Assembly (NCBI RefSeq): GCF_001661345.1 | Contig: NW_017962919.1 | Coordinates: 62,001 to 126,000, forward strand | Length of the DNA stretch: 64,000 nucleotides | Origin: Ascoidea rubescens DSM 1968 | Lineage: Eukaryota > Ascomycota > Saccharomycetes > Ascoideales > Ascoideaceae | Direction of reading: 5' to 3' | Shown here: positions 19,183-33,660 of the stretch, one piece after another | Layout of the letters: each line of letters opens with the position of its first letter | Position numbering within the stretch: the first letter of the stretch is position 1 | Notes under the pieces: generated by a model | Database searches by the model: none | The model's input: only the letters and a program-made list of their open reading frames with translations | Told to the model about the DNA's origin: nothing | Translations under genes and position numbers: made by a program

Positions 19183-19870
19183 AATAGATAGATAGATATA
19201 AAAACCATAGAAATATTAAAATTAAATCATTATTATCATTATCATTATCATTATCATTTTGATTACCAGCTGATGGTTATAACTAAACTAAACATGCACT
19301 AGCGTTTGAGTTTCACCACACCTATAGATATCCTATAGATATCCTATAGATATCCTATAGATATGCAACAAAGGCCCTTTTAACGTTGCTCACCCAACCT
19401 TTGACTGACTCTGTAATCGATGACAACTTTGGAGGAGGAATTGCAAAGGTGACGCTGGCTGTGAGACAGGTAATATACTCGTCTTCGTCTGTGAACGCTT
19501 GAGCCTTCACTGTGTACTTGCCTGGGGGAATTTCCTTTGGCAACTCCACCACCTTCTTGATGGTCCGAGGGCCCTTGGTGATGGGACAGCTCATATCAAC
19601 GTTTTCAATCTGCTCACACAAGTCAAATTCCTGGTTGACCAACTTCACATAACCGTATCTGACCTCAACAGCAACATAGGCACCGTCGGTGATGTCCTCC
19701 TTGAGAAAGCCAGTGGCCTCGATGGTTAAGTTGCTGCCTGCCTCTGGAGGGTTGGGTGTGATGGTCAACGAGTTGATGGTCAAGAGCTGGGGCTCGTAGG
19801 TATCGCAGATGGCACAGGGGTTGTCTCCTGGAATGGGTTTGGTACCTGGAGGCCCAGGAAATTGAAGAGA
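19000..19870 (-). repeat. right arm of 871-bp inverted repeat (NPC2 coding plus 3' flank)
   Basis: This is the partner of 503-1373. It includes the 3' flank with the 11-bp tandem (19321-19364), the AATGAT-type repeat and the AAAT-type repeat, with unit numbers equal to the left arm. The arm ends about 270 bases upstream of HER2. Confidence 0.92.
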
Positions 19871-19954
19871 AAGCTCGTCTGTGAAAACAGGCAAAGAAAA
19901 GACACCTGTGGAGCCTAGCAAAGAAAGAGCTGCTAACTGTCTGAGTGACACCAT
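19355..19954 (-). CDS. NPC2: NPC2-like lipid transfer protein, copy 2
   Basis: A 199-residue paralog of the gene at 392-1018. The signal peptide and the next residues (about 1-28) are diverged and shorter than in copy 1 (LPVFTDELSLQF against SSEGNFQDEFSLQF). The remaining 171 residues are identical. The ML-domain features are those described for copy 1. The start at 19954 is the first ATG and begins the signal peptide (MVSLRQLAALSLL). Having two real signal peptides that differ, with identical mature parts, points to two old paralogs partly homogenised rather than one gene copied whole. Confidence 0.9.
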   Translation of the reverse strand: MVSLRQLAALSLLGSTGVFSLPVFTDELSLQFPGPPGTKPIPGDNPCAICDTYEPQLLTINSLTITPNPPEAGSNLTIEATGFLKEDITDGAYVAVEVRYGYVKLVNQEFDLCEQIENVDMSCPITKGPRTIKKVVELPKEIPPGKYTVKAQAFTDEDEYITCLTASVTFAIPPPKLSSITESVKGWVSNVKRAFVAYL

Positions 19955-20236
19955 GTCTGGAGTGGTTCTGTAGTAGTTCTGTAGCCCTTAAGGGGTTGGT
20001 TTGAGGAACAGAAGAACTATGGTCTGAGATGAGCAAGCTCAAGAACGACCCCATTTATATTGTTATCTTTTGGTGTTTTGGGCGAGAGTGCAAAGTTGCT
20101 ACGGCCAGTCCCTCTGAACCCAGTGAGGGGCGTTTAGCATCGGGGTGTTCGTGGGCGGAAAGAGTGTGCGAAATAAAATCAGAATTGAAAGTGTATGAAG
20201 AGGTTATATAGTTAAATATTTAATGATGCTGTTTGC
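19955..20236 (-). promoter_or_regulatory. promoter region of NPC2-like copy 2
   Basis: 282 bases between ARG5,6 (3' end at 20237) and the NPC2-like start, both on the minus strand. It is not shared with the upstream region of copy 1. Confidence 0.45.
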
Positions 20237-23494
<3,258 letters not shown>

Positions 23495-23820
23495 ATGGAC
23501 TTATCACAGAATCGAAATATTGAGAAGGTTGAAAATTTAGATAAACTGCCTAGTTTAGGATTTTTAAATTTATCATTTTATAAAATCAGAAGCTTTGATA
23601 ATTTAGAAAGTTTAGCTAAACTTACTAAATAATGTTATTTCTAAAACATCAAATATGAAAAAACTAGCAAGTGCATAACTTCTAAATTTGAAGAATAATA
23701 TTATTGATGAAAATATAATGAAAAATGTTGAACTAAAACAGCACAAATTTAGTTCAGATTTGTTTGATAATAAACCACAAATAAAATAGTTTGAAAACAT
23801 CAGAAACCCACTAGACTAGT
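23495..23820 (+). pseudogene. leucine-rich-repeat relic (Sds22-like)
   Basis: A 45-codon frame from 23495 to 23632 reads IEKVENLDKLPSLGFLNLSF and then KIRSFDNLESLAKLTK. This is the 22-residue LRR spacing typical of Sds22, the Glc7 phosphatase regulator. It ends at a stop. Broken repeats continue in other frames to about 23800 (ISKCITSKFEE-type and an NPLD motif near the end). This is too little for a functional LRR protein. A second relic lies on the other side of RCM1. Confidence 0.6.
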
Positions 23821-24575
23821 TGAAAGGCTATTTGAGATCAAAGAGACAGCATAATTAATTTTATAATTTTGTCTCGTTTGGTAATTTCAACATTGAAAAC
23901 CAGCACAGTTGGTTTTAGTTTTGTTTGTCAGTAGTGATAGATATTATTAATGATGAAGAATTATTTAATTTGAAAAATCATCATAATCCACAATTGGATT
24001 GAGTGAGATTGGAATTGAATGATAAAAGCAACCATTGATAATACGATGGCAGGATGATTAACTATAGTTGTCTATTTGTACTGCTTTCTGAATGGATAGG
24101 TTAATGATTTACTCATTCTACTGCTGCAGTATCATGACAATGTGATATTACATTTGGACATTTTATATATATTTCCATAATGGCGCCGAAAATTTAATAA
24201 TGGCACTGTTTTTGGATTTTGTGGTTATCAAATTCAAGAAGTTTCAATTATAAGCCTTTACTAAAACACTGCTATTCAAAAGCTTCCCAATGTGACAATG
24301 ATGCTCTTTCTGATTAGGCTGTTGATCATTTGATTAACCCAATAATAGTAATAGAAATAACAACAAAGCTTAACAAAAAACACAAATCAAATCTGATAGA
24401 CTGAGAAGCAATCACATTACAACCAAGTTATTTATAGTGCTAATACAAAAGTCCATGATGTTCGAGCTATGATGCCAATGCCAAAATTTTAAGTGCTTTT
24501 TTAAGGCTTTGGTTTATTTTGCTGAATTTTAAAAATATAAAAAATACTTATTATGATAAAAAAAAATTCATCTTG
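23821..24575. other. no intact gene; possible decayed coding sequence
   Basis: 755 AT-rich bases between the LRR relic and the 3' end of RCM1. Short interrupted frames exist on the plus strand, but none matches a family I recognise. Confidence 0.4.
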
Positions 24576-26048
24576 TTATTCTCGGATAAATGAGGCAGCA
24601 AAAAATCCAATACCACCATCCAATTTTGGCAAACTTCTTACACAACCAGCAGCTAGGTCTTCACTATCTTGAATTGAATAGCCCTTTTTAATAAATTCTT
24701 TTTTCCAACCTCTTCTTTTCCATTGTGGTATAACTTCATCTTTTGAGCAAAGTCTCCAATTTTTAGATTTTATTTCAAAGTCATTCAATAAGTCGATGAC
24801 GACTTGTTCGTTCTCCTCAGGATGAATTGAGCATGTTGAATAAACCACTTTTTTGACATTTGGAAAGAGAAGGCCAAATTTAACAATGCTAAATTGGAAT
24901 GATGATAGTTTTTCAATTCTCCCAATGTCAATTTTTTTTTTTAACGATAATTCCTCTTCAATATCTAGGTCTTTATCAGTATTTTCATCCTTACTTACCT
25001 TGTTAGCGATTACTTGTTTACTATTTTTCTGAAGAATCATGTCGTCAACAGCTCGTCGAAAAATACCACTTCCTGAACACGAAGGGTCAATGATCATCTT
25101 TGTGACATTTTGGTAATCATTTTTTTTGCATCTTGTAAAATCTCCGATTTTGACATTCACACAATCCTTAGCACCTGCTTTGTTAATCATTTTTTTTAAA
25201 ATTTCACCTCTTTTTTCATTCTTTTCAAAAGCAATAATCCCATTTGTTTTATTGTCAATTAACATAGCCAAATGGCTTGTTTTATTTCCTGGGGCTGCGC
25301 ATGCATCAATTATTACATCTTCATCAGCTTTTGGATTCAAAATATAGGCAGGGAAACAAGAGGACCGATCTTGAAGAATGATTTTTCCACTTTTATAAAC
25401 GTTTGTGTTGGTGATTTTTTCCCGAGGATTGATGCCAAACAAATTGGGGATATATTCATCGTGATAGATATTTCCTAGACAATTGAACAAATCTTCTATT
25501 GTGTGAACTTGCTTCAAATTTTTGAAAAATGGATCCTTCTTCAAAACACTTTCAGCCTTGACCTTTATTGTATTTATTCTAAACCAGCGAACTGGTGTGC
25601 TATCTTCGTTATAATCGCTGTTATTTTCTTGATCTTGATTGACCGGAAATTCAGTGATGCTTTTGACTTTATATTTCAACTTCAACTTGATAAACTCTGA
25701 ATTGAGTCTTGTTTTATTAGCTAGTACAAAATCCTTGATTGGGTGCTTCGCTGATTGTATTCTACCCTGTTTAGTGAACAACAAATCATGAACTAATAGA
25801 ATTAGCAAATCTTTGGTTAGCTTTTTAGGTATTTTGCTCTTGCTGTTCCCACCCTGCTTCAATATACCTGATTTTTTGATTATCTCTTTTAGATAATCAG
25901 TATACTTCAAGGTCGATATTACCAATGCATAGACCTGTTTAGGATTGCTTCGGATCTTTTTGCTTCCTGCATCTTCAAATATCCTGGAAATCAAAGAGCC
26001 TTCCAGACTGGGCTTCATAAACCTCTCGGCTTCGAAATAAATCAACAT
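24576..26048 (-). CDS. RCM1: Rcm1, 25S rRNA cytosine-5 methyltransferase (NSUN5 type)
   Basis: Rcm1 methylates C2278 of 25S rRNA in the nucleolus (yeast knowledge). It is an NOL1/NOP2/Sun family enzyme of 490 residues, a usual length. The SAM-binding motif I is IDACAAPGNKTSHLAML. Motif IV is IIDPSCSGSGIF, with one of the two family cysteines. Motif VI is VVYSTCSIHPEENEQVV, with the catalytic TC. Rcm1-like N-terminal blocks are present: NPKQVYALVISTLKY, LLVHDLLFTKQGRIQ, KHPIKDFVL, and YHDEYIPNLFGI before KSGKIILQDRSSCFPA. The start at 26048 is the first ATG. LRR relics flank it on both sides. Confidence 0.94.
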   Translation of the reverse strand: MLIYFEAERFMKPSLEGSLISRIFEDAGSKKIRSNPKQVYALVISTLKYTDYLKEIIKKSGILKQGGNSKSKIPKKLTKDLLILLVHDLLFTKQGRIQSAKHPIKDFVLANKTRLNSEFIKLKLKYKVKSITEFPVNQDQENNSDYNEDSTPVRWFRINTIKVKAESVLKKDPFFKNLKQVHTIEDLFNCLGNIYHDEYIPNLFGINPREKITNTNVYKSGKIILQDRSSCFPAYILNPKADEDVIIDACAAPGNKTSHLAMLIDNKTNGIIAFEKNEKRGEILKKMINKAGAKDCVNVKIGDFTRCKKNDYQNVTKMIIDPSCSGSGIFRRAVDDMILQKNSKQVIANKVSKDENTDKDLDIEEELSLKKKIDIGRIEKLSSFQFSIVKFGLLFPNVKKVVYSTCSIHPEENEQVVIDLLNDFEIKSKNWRLCSKDEVIPQWKRRGWKKEFIKKGYSIQDSEDLAAGCVRSLPKLDGGIGFFAASFIRE

Positions 26049-26497
26049 TCTTATGTTGGTTCCTTTATTTCTTCTCCCAACTCCCCATCATTCCTTCTCT
26101 ATATTGAAAAATATTCTTCCTGCACGTATTGCAGATAAACGTGTGACATGCATGAATAAGGGTAACGTTTCGTTGTCCGTGAAGAAATCCGGTGAGAAAA
26201 TCCGCTAGCAGCCGGTGGCTGGAAGAGTGGGCGATGCAAATGATTATAATGGTGCTCATATTATCGGATTGAGTATAAAGCCCTGCTTGAGGTAACTTAT
26301 TTTGGTATTCTGAAGTTTCTCGATAAAAACCGGTGAAACAACAATTGCCAGCTCAAGAAAGCTCTTTGATAACTAAAGTCTCTGGGTGAGCAAGGCACCA
26401 CAAGAGGTGCAGATAGTAGAAGGAATTTGGTGCTACACGATTCAAAATTGAGTGTTGAATGAAAATTCAATAAATTGCTTATCAATGAGTGTGATTT
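26049..26497. promoter_or_regulatory. RCM1 upstream region
   Basis: 449 bases between RCM1 and the LRR relic on the same strand. It must contain the RCM1 promoter. The short frames here show no known domain. Confidence 0.4.
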
Positions 26498-27460
26498 TTA
26501 TGTTGGGCAAATTTTCAATATTTTATTAATTCTGAGATATTGTGATTCGTTCTGAATTTTTATTGACTGATTACAGGCTTGTTTTATTTCTGAGCAATCT
26601 TTCAATTGGACAATAATTTTTAATATTGTAATGGAATTATAAGATAGGTCCACTGACTTTAAATTACTTGAATACTTTCCGTTGTCCGGAATCTTCATCT
26701 CATTGATTTTGTTGGTACATAAATTAATTTTGTGTATATTAACCAACTTTTCAATGTTTTTAACTTTCGCAATATTATTGCTGAATAGATCAAGATCAAT
26801 CAAGCATATCACATGGTCCAGATTTTCAATTTTCTCGATTTTATTCTCTAATAGATTTAAGTCTCTCGAATACATTGTATTATGTATATTTTGGATTTTT
26901 TTAATATAATTTCCTGATAAATCAACTGTTGTTAAATTGGGAAATGCGGTAGGAAAGTTTCCTATTTCTGAAATACAAATTTTTTTAGAAGTAATGTCTT
27001 TGGGTGGCTGGATTTTTAAAGCGGTTATTAATGTTTAGTATCAAGTCATTTGATACATCCAAAGTTTTTAAATTCGACAATTGGTTTATATTTCTGATAC
27101 ATCTAATACAGTTATGCCCCAAATAAAGCATCTTCAATGTTTTTAATTTGGCTATATTATTAAATTCAATGATTATATTTCGTTTTACATTTGAACTAAC
27201 CAACTCTTTTGGAAACGAAAAATTAATATTTTCCATCGCATTATCAGAAAAATCTAAATACTTAATTTTTAGAAAATTTTATTCTATTTAAATTGGAAAA
27301 ACAGTTAAATTTCAATTTGAGCCTTGTTAAGTTCAATTGACTTTCACCCATATTTTTTTTTAATAAATTCATTCTAATCAATTGCAAATGTTTTAAGCTA
27401 AACATATTAAAAAACTGATTGGGAGAAAAAATGATTGAATATCAAACTTGAAGTTCTCGA
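26498..27460 (-). pseudogene. broken Sds22-like leucine-rich-repeat gene
   Basis: Two frames carry clear LRRs. 26985-27236 reads LKTLKMLYLGHNCIRCIRNI and QLSNLKTLDVSN. 26498-26875 reads NLLENKIEKIENLDHVI, LIDLDLFSNNIAKVKNIEKL and HKINLCTNKI. They lie in consecutive order in different frames with stops between. More LRR-like sequence (YLDFSDNAMENI) precedes them near 27240-27270. The repeat phrasing (xIxKIENLxxLxxLxxLDLxxNxI) is that of Sds22. The break between blocks and the lack of an N-terminal start argue for a pseudogene; an intron could explain one frame change but not all of the stops. Confidence 0.65.
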
Positions 27461-29172
27461 GATATTTCGAAGTCGGTTCGTTACTCGATTGATTTATTAT
27501 CGTTTCAATGTTCTGCCTAATATTGTAAAAGTTAGGATCAATGTATGATTGGTGCTAATAAAATACTGTTTGAAATATAAATAGGAAGCAAATAAATAAA
27601 CCGGAATTCTTTATATTAAAGCTTCAAGACAAATAGATTCTCCTTCATCAACCTGATTTTTTGCTGATGATTAGGGAGCTTGGTTTGGTATGATTATGAA
27701 ATGAGACATGAATATCACGTTGACAGATTTGCTAAGTGAAGCAAGTCGAAGCGTGGTGTTGATTGGACTCACGTGAGGCAATGCATGCTCATGGGTATGC
27801 ATACGTATGTATCTGCAGCTCTTCATCCGGGCTCATCACCGCACAACCACTATTGTCAATAAGAGATAGAATCACTGGTAGATCACAAATCAATGGTACA
27901 CTCTCTGTCTGGTGCTTGCAATAACATTTTCGATGCAGGTTACAATTGCAACTGATTTGGTTTTGAAATTCCACAATGACTCATAAATATTTGTAAACAT
28001 TCATAGTCACTGAAACAAATCCAGTAAAATCCAGTAAAATCCAGTTACTTTTCAGTCTTGATTATTTTCTTGCCTCTATTATTATACATTTCACTGATCA
28101 AGCAGCAGTAGCAAACCACCTTAATCAAATACACTAGTGCTTAATTCTCTCTTACCGTTTGCTGCAATTTGTTTCCAGAAACCGCCATCGTGAGAATACC
28201 AACGATTCAACAGCCATTCCAACTCTCAACATGTTCTTGCCAAAATATATGTACTTGATCTAATTGAACGAAATAATGAGGGCAATATAAACCAATTCAG
28301 CACAATTGTTGGTGTTTATATATTTATCTTTCTGGATTGCACCCTCTATTACAATAGTATTTTATTTTGGTGTGTCACTTTTGAAATAACACCACTTGAA
28401 TAATAAACGCCAGCACCAATCTTTTCTGAATTACCAACCAACAGTGAATAATAACTGGGCACTTATCTTTTGTTTTGCAACTACACGATTTCTCTTTCTC
28501 AAATTTTCAAATGGAAAGAACACAAAAAACAGAAACACATGATATTAAAATATAGACAGTAAAATAAAATCGCCACCAGAAAAAAAAAGCGAAAAAGTGA
28601 AGAAGTGAAAATTACCGAGATAATGGCTGAAAACTCTTGAAATTTAAACAGAAGCACTAGATGAGATATGTATACTATAATGAAAGAGATAATTGTGTGA
28701 TCAATTGAATAATTTTCAACTGGATGCTGAAGAGGTATACATGAAAAGAATTTAAAATGGATATGATAGTATAGAATCATTAGGAGATACAAAAATGATA
28801 GGAACTAAATTTGTAGTTTTTGATTTCATAGTAAGAACATAATTATAAAATTGTGTTCAATTGGAAAATTTGAGAATAATAGTTTTTAGTTTAAAGAACT
28901 TTTGTTCTTTTGTTCTTTTTTTTTTTCAATTTTTTGTTCTTTTATGTTTTTTTTTTGTTTTTTTTTGTTTTATTGTTTTTTTTTTGTTATTCTTTTTTGT
29001 TTTTTATTTATTATTTATTCATGTTTTTTATTTGGTTTGAATGGCTAAAGTATTTGATTATAATTTGATTATAACTAGATTATAACCAGATAAATTAAAT
29101 TAACATTAATTAAGAAATGAAATTAGGTATTTCAGGAATGATTTGTTTTTACTGTAGATTACTTTAATTTAC
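27461..29172. other. 1.7-kb gene-free region with T-rich tract
   Basis: No coding gene was recognised on either strand. Three near-copies of AAATCCAGT lie at 28018-28045. A strongly T-rich stretch at 28900-29030 lies just downstream of the bZIP gene and may be part of its 3' region. CATACGTATG (about 27799-27808) is a perfect palindrome of unknown meaning. Confidence 0.45.
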
Positions 29173-29598
29173 TTAATAACTTTGTCTATGTTTTTTTTTA
29201 GGCTGTTTGTTTGAATTGGTGAAGTGTTTTTGTTTTGTTTTGTTTTGTGATTGGTAATGTTTAGGGCGACTACTTGTATAAAATGAATGAAAGATAGGGG
29301 GATTTACAAAAAGAGAAATATCTTTATTATGAGCATCAGAAATTTCTATAGGACTATGTATGTTCAAAGAGGTAGAAGAATTTTGATAGGGTGTATCAGA
29401 ATGAATGTGGTGATTGTGGTTGTAGTTTGGGTTGTTGTTTGAGTCATTATAGCTTGAATTATCATTGATATTTTGGGTGTTAGAATTATCGTTATAATTC
29501 ACATTAGGATTCACATTAGCATTCATAGAGTTATTATTAGAATTTATATTTGAGTTATTATTAGAGTTATTAGAGTTACTGTTATTGTTAGTATTGTA

Positions 29599-29630
<32 letters not shown>

Positions 29631-30933
29631 TATTTTTATTATTATTATCAGTAGAATTAAAATTGTTAAAGTTATGGTTATCAAAATTTTTATTGAGGGA
29701 TTGATTGAAATTTTGATTTTCTATGATTGATTCAAGGAATTCATTGTTAAAAGATGGAAGATGGTCTGATTGGGGTAAAATATCAAAGTTGAGGTCTGAA
29801 TAATTTGAGTCAAAAAATGAAAAGTTTAGCATGTTAACATTATTTTGATTTTGTTCGTCATTAGCATTTGATTTATTTGGATTATTATTTTCATTGATAT
29901 TATTTATATTATTAGTGGGGATTGGAGTGGGGGTGGAAGAAGTGGTATTTAAACTAAGATACTCTTTTTCTTCGAGAAAAGAGCCATCATGAAACATTAA
30001 AAATTGAAAATTTTTATTGGAAGAGTTGTTGTTATTAAAAGAATTTGGATTGAAAGTGTTGGGAATGTTGAAAGTGTTAATTGGGGATAGTGAATTGTTA
30101 TTCATATTAGAATTAGATATAAATAGATTGTAAGTAGGATCATTATCGATAGTGACTGGGTTTGATGGAAGAATTGAAGAGTCATAAAAATTATTTAAAG
30201 AGTGATTGAGGTTGTTGTTGTTGTTATTTAATAAGTTAAGAGCATCATTGTTATTGGTGATGGAGCTTGACTTGAGAAAGATATGGAGAGAGTTCAAGTC
30301 AGAGTAGTTATCCTTTAAGAATTGTAATAGTTTATTGTATTTATTGTTTGTGTCCTTGATTTTTGATTTCAAATCTATATTTTCGTTTGCTAAAAAGGCA
30401 TTTTTCTGTTCTAAATTCAAAACCTTATTCTTCTGCCTTTCTCTAAATTTTCTTTGAGAAGTTCTTAGTTGGGCAGCTCTTTTAGTTGGGGGTTCATCCT
30501 TTGAAATTTTTCTGCCTCTTCTTTTAGCTGCCTTATTAATCAAAGTGTTATTGGAAGAAGCGGTAGTGATTGTGTTGGAAGCGGAAGTACTTTGGGTGGA
30601 ACCGGTGATATTCTGAGTTTGATTGCCATCTGGAACAGTGGAGGTAGAGGGAATAACAGGATTGTTACCCAAAGAACCAATTATATTATTGATGTTTATA
30701 TTGTTATTAGCATCCTCATTGAAATTAAGGAATATGGAACCGAACATGTCAAGTTTATCATTCTGGTTATGATAATTATCGGCAATATTCAAGTCAAGAT
30801 TGATATTGAGGTTGTTGTCAAAGTCGTTATTGTTGAAGTCGTTAGAGGTGTAATCTGTCTCAAACGAATTCAGGGTATTTGCTGACTGCAAAGATTCAGT
30901 ATAGGGGGGAGTTTTCAAGCCGTTAAAATCCAT
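29173..30933 (-). CDS. Asn-rich bZIP transcription factor (Yap-like, atypical basic region)
   Basis: A 586-residue nuclear factor. The basic region at about residues 136-170 (KRRGRKISKDEPPTKRAAQL, then RTSQRKFRERQKNK) is followed by a leucine-zipper-like stretch to about 207 (VLNLEQKNAFLANENIDLKS). The QRxFRER core is that of the fungal Yap/AP-1 group. The position held by the invariant bZIP asparagine (N in KRxAQNRAAQRAFR) is Leu156 here, coded by CTA, so the CTG codon question does not matter. The rest is Asn/Ser-rich with long N runs near residues 435-490, as in activation domains. No cysteine-rich redox domain like that of Yap1 was seen. It shares a 713-base divergent promoter with the SET-domain gene. 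Confidence 0.85.
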
Positions 30934-31646
30934 TGCAAATTATAAGAAAAATTGTGTAAATGAAAGGGAGTATTGAATGGATGATGTGAAATGATATGAA
31001 ATGAGTGTGTAATTTGTAATGGACTGAAAAATAAGAATAATGGTAATGAAGATGAAATTAAGAATGATTGCAGATGATTAGAAATGGTGTCAAATGCCTG
31101 AATATATAAGAAAGCAGACCAACAATGCAGAAAAAAAAGGAAAAAAAGGAAGAAAATCAAAAGAAAAGAAGAAATGAACGAGGACCAAGAAGATGGAGCC
31201 AATTGAGAGCAAAAGAGGAGGAACCACGGGGAGGCAGGAGAAGCAGAGGAAGCAGAGAAAGATCTCTTGGGAGAGGAAGTGGATTTGAAAAGACAATGGA
31301 AATCTAAAAGCACAAATGAGGAAGAAAAGATATTTATATGAAAAGCACTTGCCACTCAGCAGAAAAGTAAACGTTCCAAGAATATGGAAAAAGCAGGCTG
31401 AAAAATATGATTTCAAATCGCTGGCTTAAAGCGGAAGGCCTCGCAGGAAACGTTTTGCTGGAACCTCCGCTTTGCACGTCCGTGTGAGTGGCCCCGAAGG
31501 GCTGCGTGAACAGTGCATGGTGCTGCGTTTGCGCGGAGCCCAGCCGGCGCTTCGACGGGGACACTCAATTGAGTTTGCGTGCTTCTTTTTTGGGCGAGCG
31601 ATATAATCGAGAGCCATCTGAAGCCATCTAGAGCCCATCTCTTGTC
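30934..31646. promoter_or_regulatory. divergent promoter bZIP / SET-domain gene
   Basis: 713 bases between divergent start codons. The bZIP side is AT- and purine-rich (GAAGA tracts at 31120-31280). The last 200 bases before the SET gene (31431-31560) are strikingly GC-rich for this genome. Confidence 0.55.
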
Positions 31647-33209
31647 ATGGAATCAGTTGATGCACATCCTCCTGAAGCCCTGGATGCTCTAGAAGCTTTT
31701 GCCTGCAAACTGCTGGCCAATCAGGCTCTTGCCACCGAGGTGCTCCGTTGGTTGCAACACGACCCTGGGTTCTATCTCTCTCCAAAAGTCAGTGTTCGTT
31801 ACACAAAGTCGTTTGGCCACAGTGTTTACTCTTGCGGGCCCCTCTCTGCCAGCGAAAGCCTTGTCTCTGTGCCTTCGCACTACCTCCTCAACGTCGTGTC
31901 TGTGCTCAGCTCCATTCACACCTACAAAGCCTCCTGTTCCGGAAGCAGCAGCTGCACTGGACCAGAGCTGCTTCTCGTGCACCGTTGCTACCTCGCGGTG
32001 GAGTTGGGCGCCATGCTCACCCAGCTCTCGTCCTTCCAGATGGTTGCAATGTTCCTGCTTCTTGAGAGCAAAAGGGGCTCCGCCAGCTTCTTCCATCCGT
32101 TCCTTACGTTTCTCGCCGCCAGCTTCGACGCCTGCCACAGCCTCCCATTGACATGGCTCTTCAACGACAGCAGCGACTTGATCCTCCTCCTCCCACACTC
32201 CATGAGAGCTCATCAACAAAAGATCTACACCAGATTCACTGCTGACTACAATGCTGTTCTTTCCTTTCTAACCTCTCTTTCCGTCGACTATGCTGTGTTG
32301 GTCGCTGATAAGCTTGAGTTTCTCAAGTTCTGGTTGGCCATCAACACCAGGTGTCTCTACGTTTCCTTCAACAACATCCACCTCATCAACCACTTGAACA
32401 CCTCATTGGGCTTGAATCTCGACATTGATTTAAAATCTCCTACAAACATTTTAAACCACGTCAGGTCTTTCGTCGAAAAGAACCACAATTTCACTCTATG
32501 TCCCCTAATCGACTTTCTAAATCACACTGCTGACCAAGATTCTTCTGTTCAGCTTCTAAACACGATAAACTTCACGAAAAACGATACTCATTTCGATTTC
32601 TCCCTAAGAATAACCAGCAATTCGACTAATCCGACACCAGCCCCAAACCTACAAATTTACTTGAACTATGGCCCTCACTCAAATGAATTTTTAATCAACG
32701 AATACGGTTTTAAATTGCCTTATGATCAAAACAGCTGGAACGATCTCGACTTAACCCACTACCTACTCAATTCATTGAGCTTGAAACCGTTCCAGTACAA
32801 GTATCTAAATAATCTCAATTATTTATCGAATTTATTCTTGAACAAGTTTGAAATCAGTTTCACAGTTTTAATACTACTATTGGTCTATCAATTCGACTCA
32901 ATCCACGCTTTCAATCAAAATCTAAATCTCATCAACTCAATCATTAACGGCCACATCAATCTCGAAGACTCAAAACCTCTATATCATAAAATCCTTTTTA
33001 CTCTAAAAAGTCTACTAATTGATTTTATAGCCGAAAACATATCTCCAAAGATATTAGCTTTGAAAGAGCTCCAAAACAATCCCAAGGCCAGTAAAGCAAA
33101 AAACACCCATTATAACAACAACATTGATTTGATCCTCGAAATATATCAGGAAAGATTGCTAATAATCAACCACCACCTTGAGTACATCAAATCCACTTTA
33201 AATACGTAA
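31647..33209 (+). CDS. SET-domain protein lysine methyltransferase (Rkm/Efm1/SETD6 class)
   Basis: A 520-residue protein with the split SET architecture of the non-histone methyltransferases. N-terminal ISPKVSVRY-type sequence (SPKVSVRYTKSFGHSVYS) is followed by a long variable insert. The catalytic half reads CPLIDFLNHTADQ, then YLNYGPHSNEFLINEYGF (the SET NHS and Y-G-x-x-x-N-x-x-x-x-x-x-Y-G-F motifs). A Rubisco-LSMT-like helical C-terminal domain completes it. Targets of this class in yeast are ribosomal proteins and EF-1alpha; which one applies here cannot be read. GC drops from about 57 percent near 31700 to about 35 percent near 33150. The ATG at 31647 is the first in the frame. Confidence 0.82.
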   Translation: MESVDAHPPEALDALEAFACKLLANQALATEVLRWLQHDPGFYLSPKVSVRYTKSFGHSVYSCGPLSASESLVSVPSHYLLNVVSVLSSIHTYKASCSGSSSCTGPELLLVHRCYLAVELGAMLTQLSSFQMVAMFLLLESKRGSASFFHPFLTFLAASFDACHSLPLTWLFNDSSDLILLLPHSMRAHQQKIYTRFTADYNAVLSFLTSLSVDYAVLVADKLEFLKFWLAINTRCLYVSFNNIHLINHLNTSLGLNLDIDLKSPTNILNHVRSFVEKNHNFTLCPLIDFLNHTADQDSSVQLLNTINFTKNDTHFDFSLRITSNSTNPTPAPNLQIYLNYGPHSNEFLINEYGFKLPYDQNSWNDLDLTHYLLNSLSLKPFQYKYLNNLNYLSNLFLNKFEISFTVLILLLVYQFDSIHAFNQNLNLINSIINGHINLEDSKPLYHKILFTLKSLLIDFIAENISPKILALKELQNNPKASKAKNTHYNNNIDLILEIYQERLLIINHHLEYIKSTLNT

Positions 33210-33660
33210 CACATTTGCTGTTACCTTTTAGAACTTATCACCACTTTTCTTTTTGTTCAATCTTCCACTCTGCATGAGGTCATGCGTGTTCATGCGACTG
33301 ACTGTCTGTCCTTGTATATGTTTCGTAAATCTGATTTTCTTTCTTTTTGTTCTTTTTTCCCTCTTTTTTTTGAGTTTAACTGCTCTGAATTTCATTTCTC
33401 ATGATAATTTAATCCATCACCATCTTATATCTTTATATCTTTATATCCATATCTTGATATCTACATCTTTATCTCCGTATCTGCATATCTAGATCCCACA
33501 TCCAATTTTATGTTCAAAAAAAGAAAAATAAAAAAATAAAGAATATATTCAAAAATGATTCTAACCTATTCAATCAATCTAATAGAAATCACACTGATAA
33601 TCACAATGATAACCATTTAATTCATATCATTAATAGATGAAAAATAAAAAAACAATCAAT
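33210..33660. other. AT-rich spacer with CTTTATAT-type repeats
   Basis: Holds the 3' region of the SET gene and a run of TATCTTTATATC-like units (about 33424-33490). No gene. Confidence 0.45.

Noticed and set aside
27789-27974. 61-codon minus-strand frame in the 27.5-29.2 kb region
   Set aside because: Short, Cys/His scattered without zinc-finger spacing, no upstream exon found.
28018-28045. Triple AAATCCAGT repeat as a regulatory array
   Set aside because: Three short units in AT-rich DNA far from a start codon; no known factor site.
31689-32219. 176-codon minus-strand open frame
   Set aside because: It is the antisense shadow of the GC-rich 5' half of the SET-domain gene; no domain.
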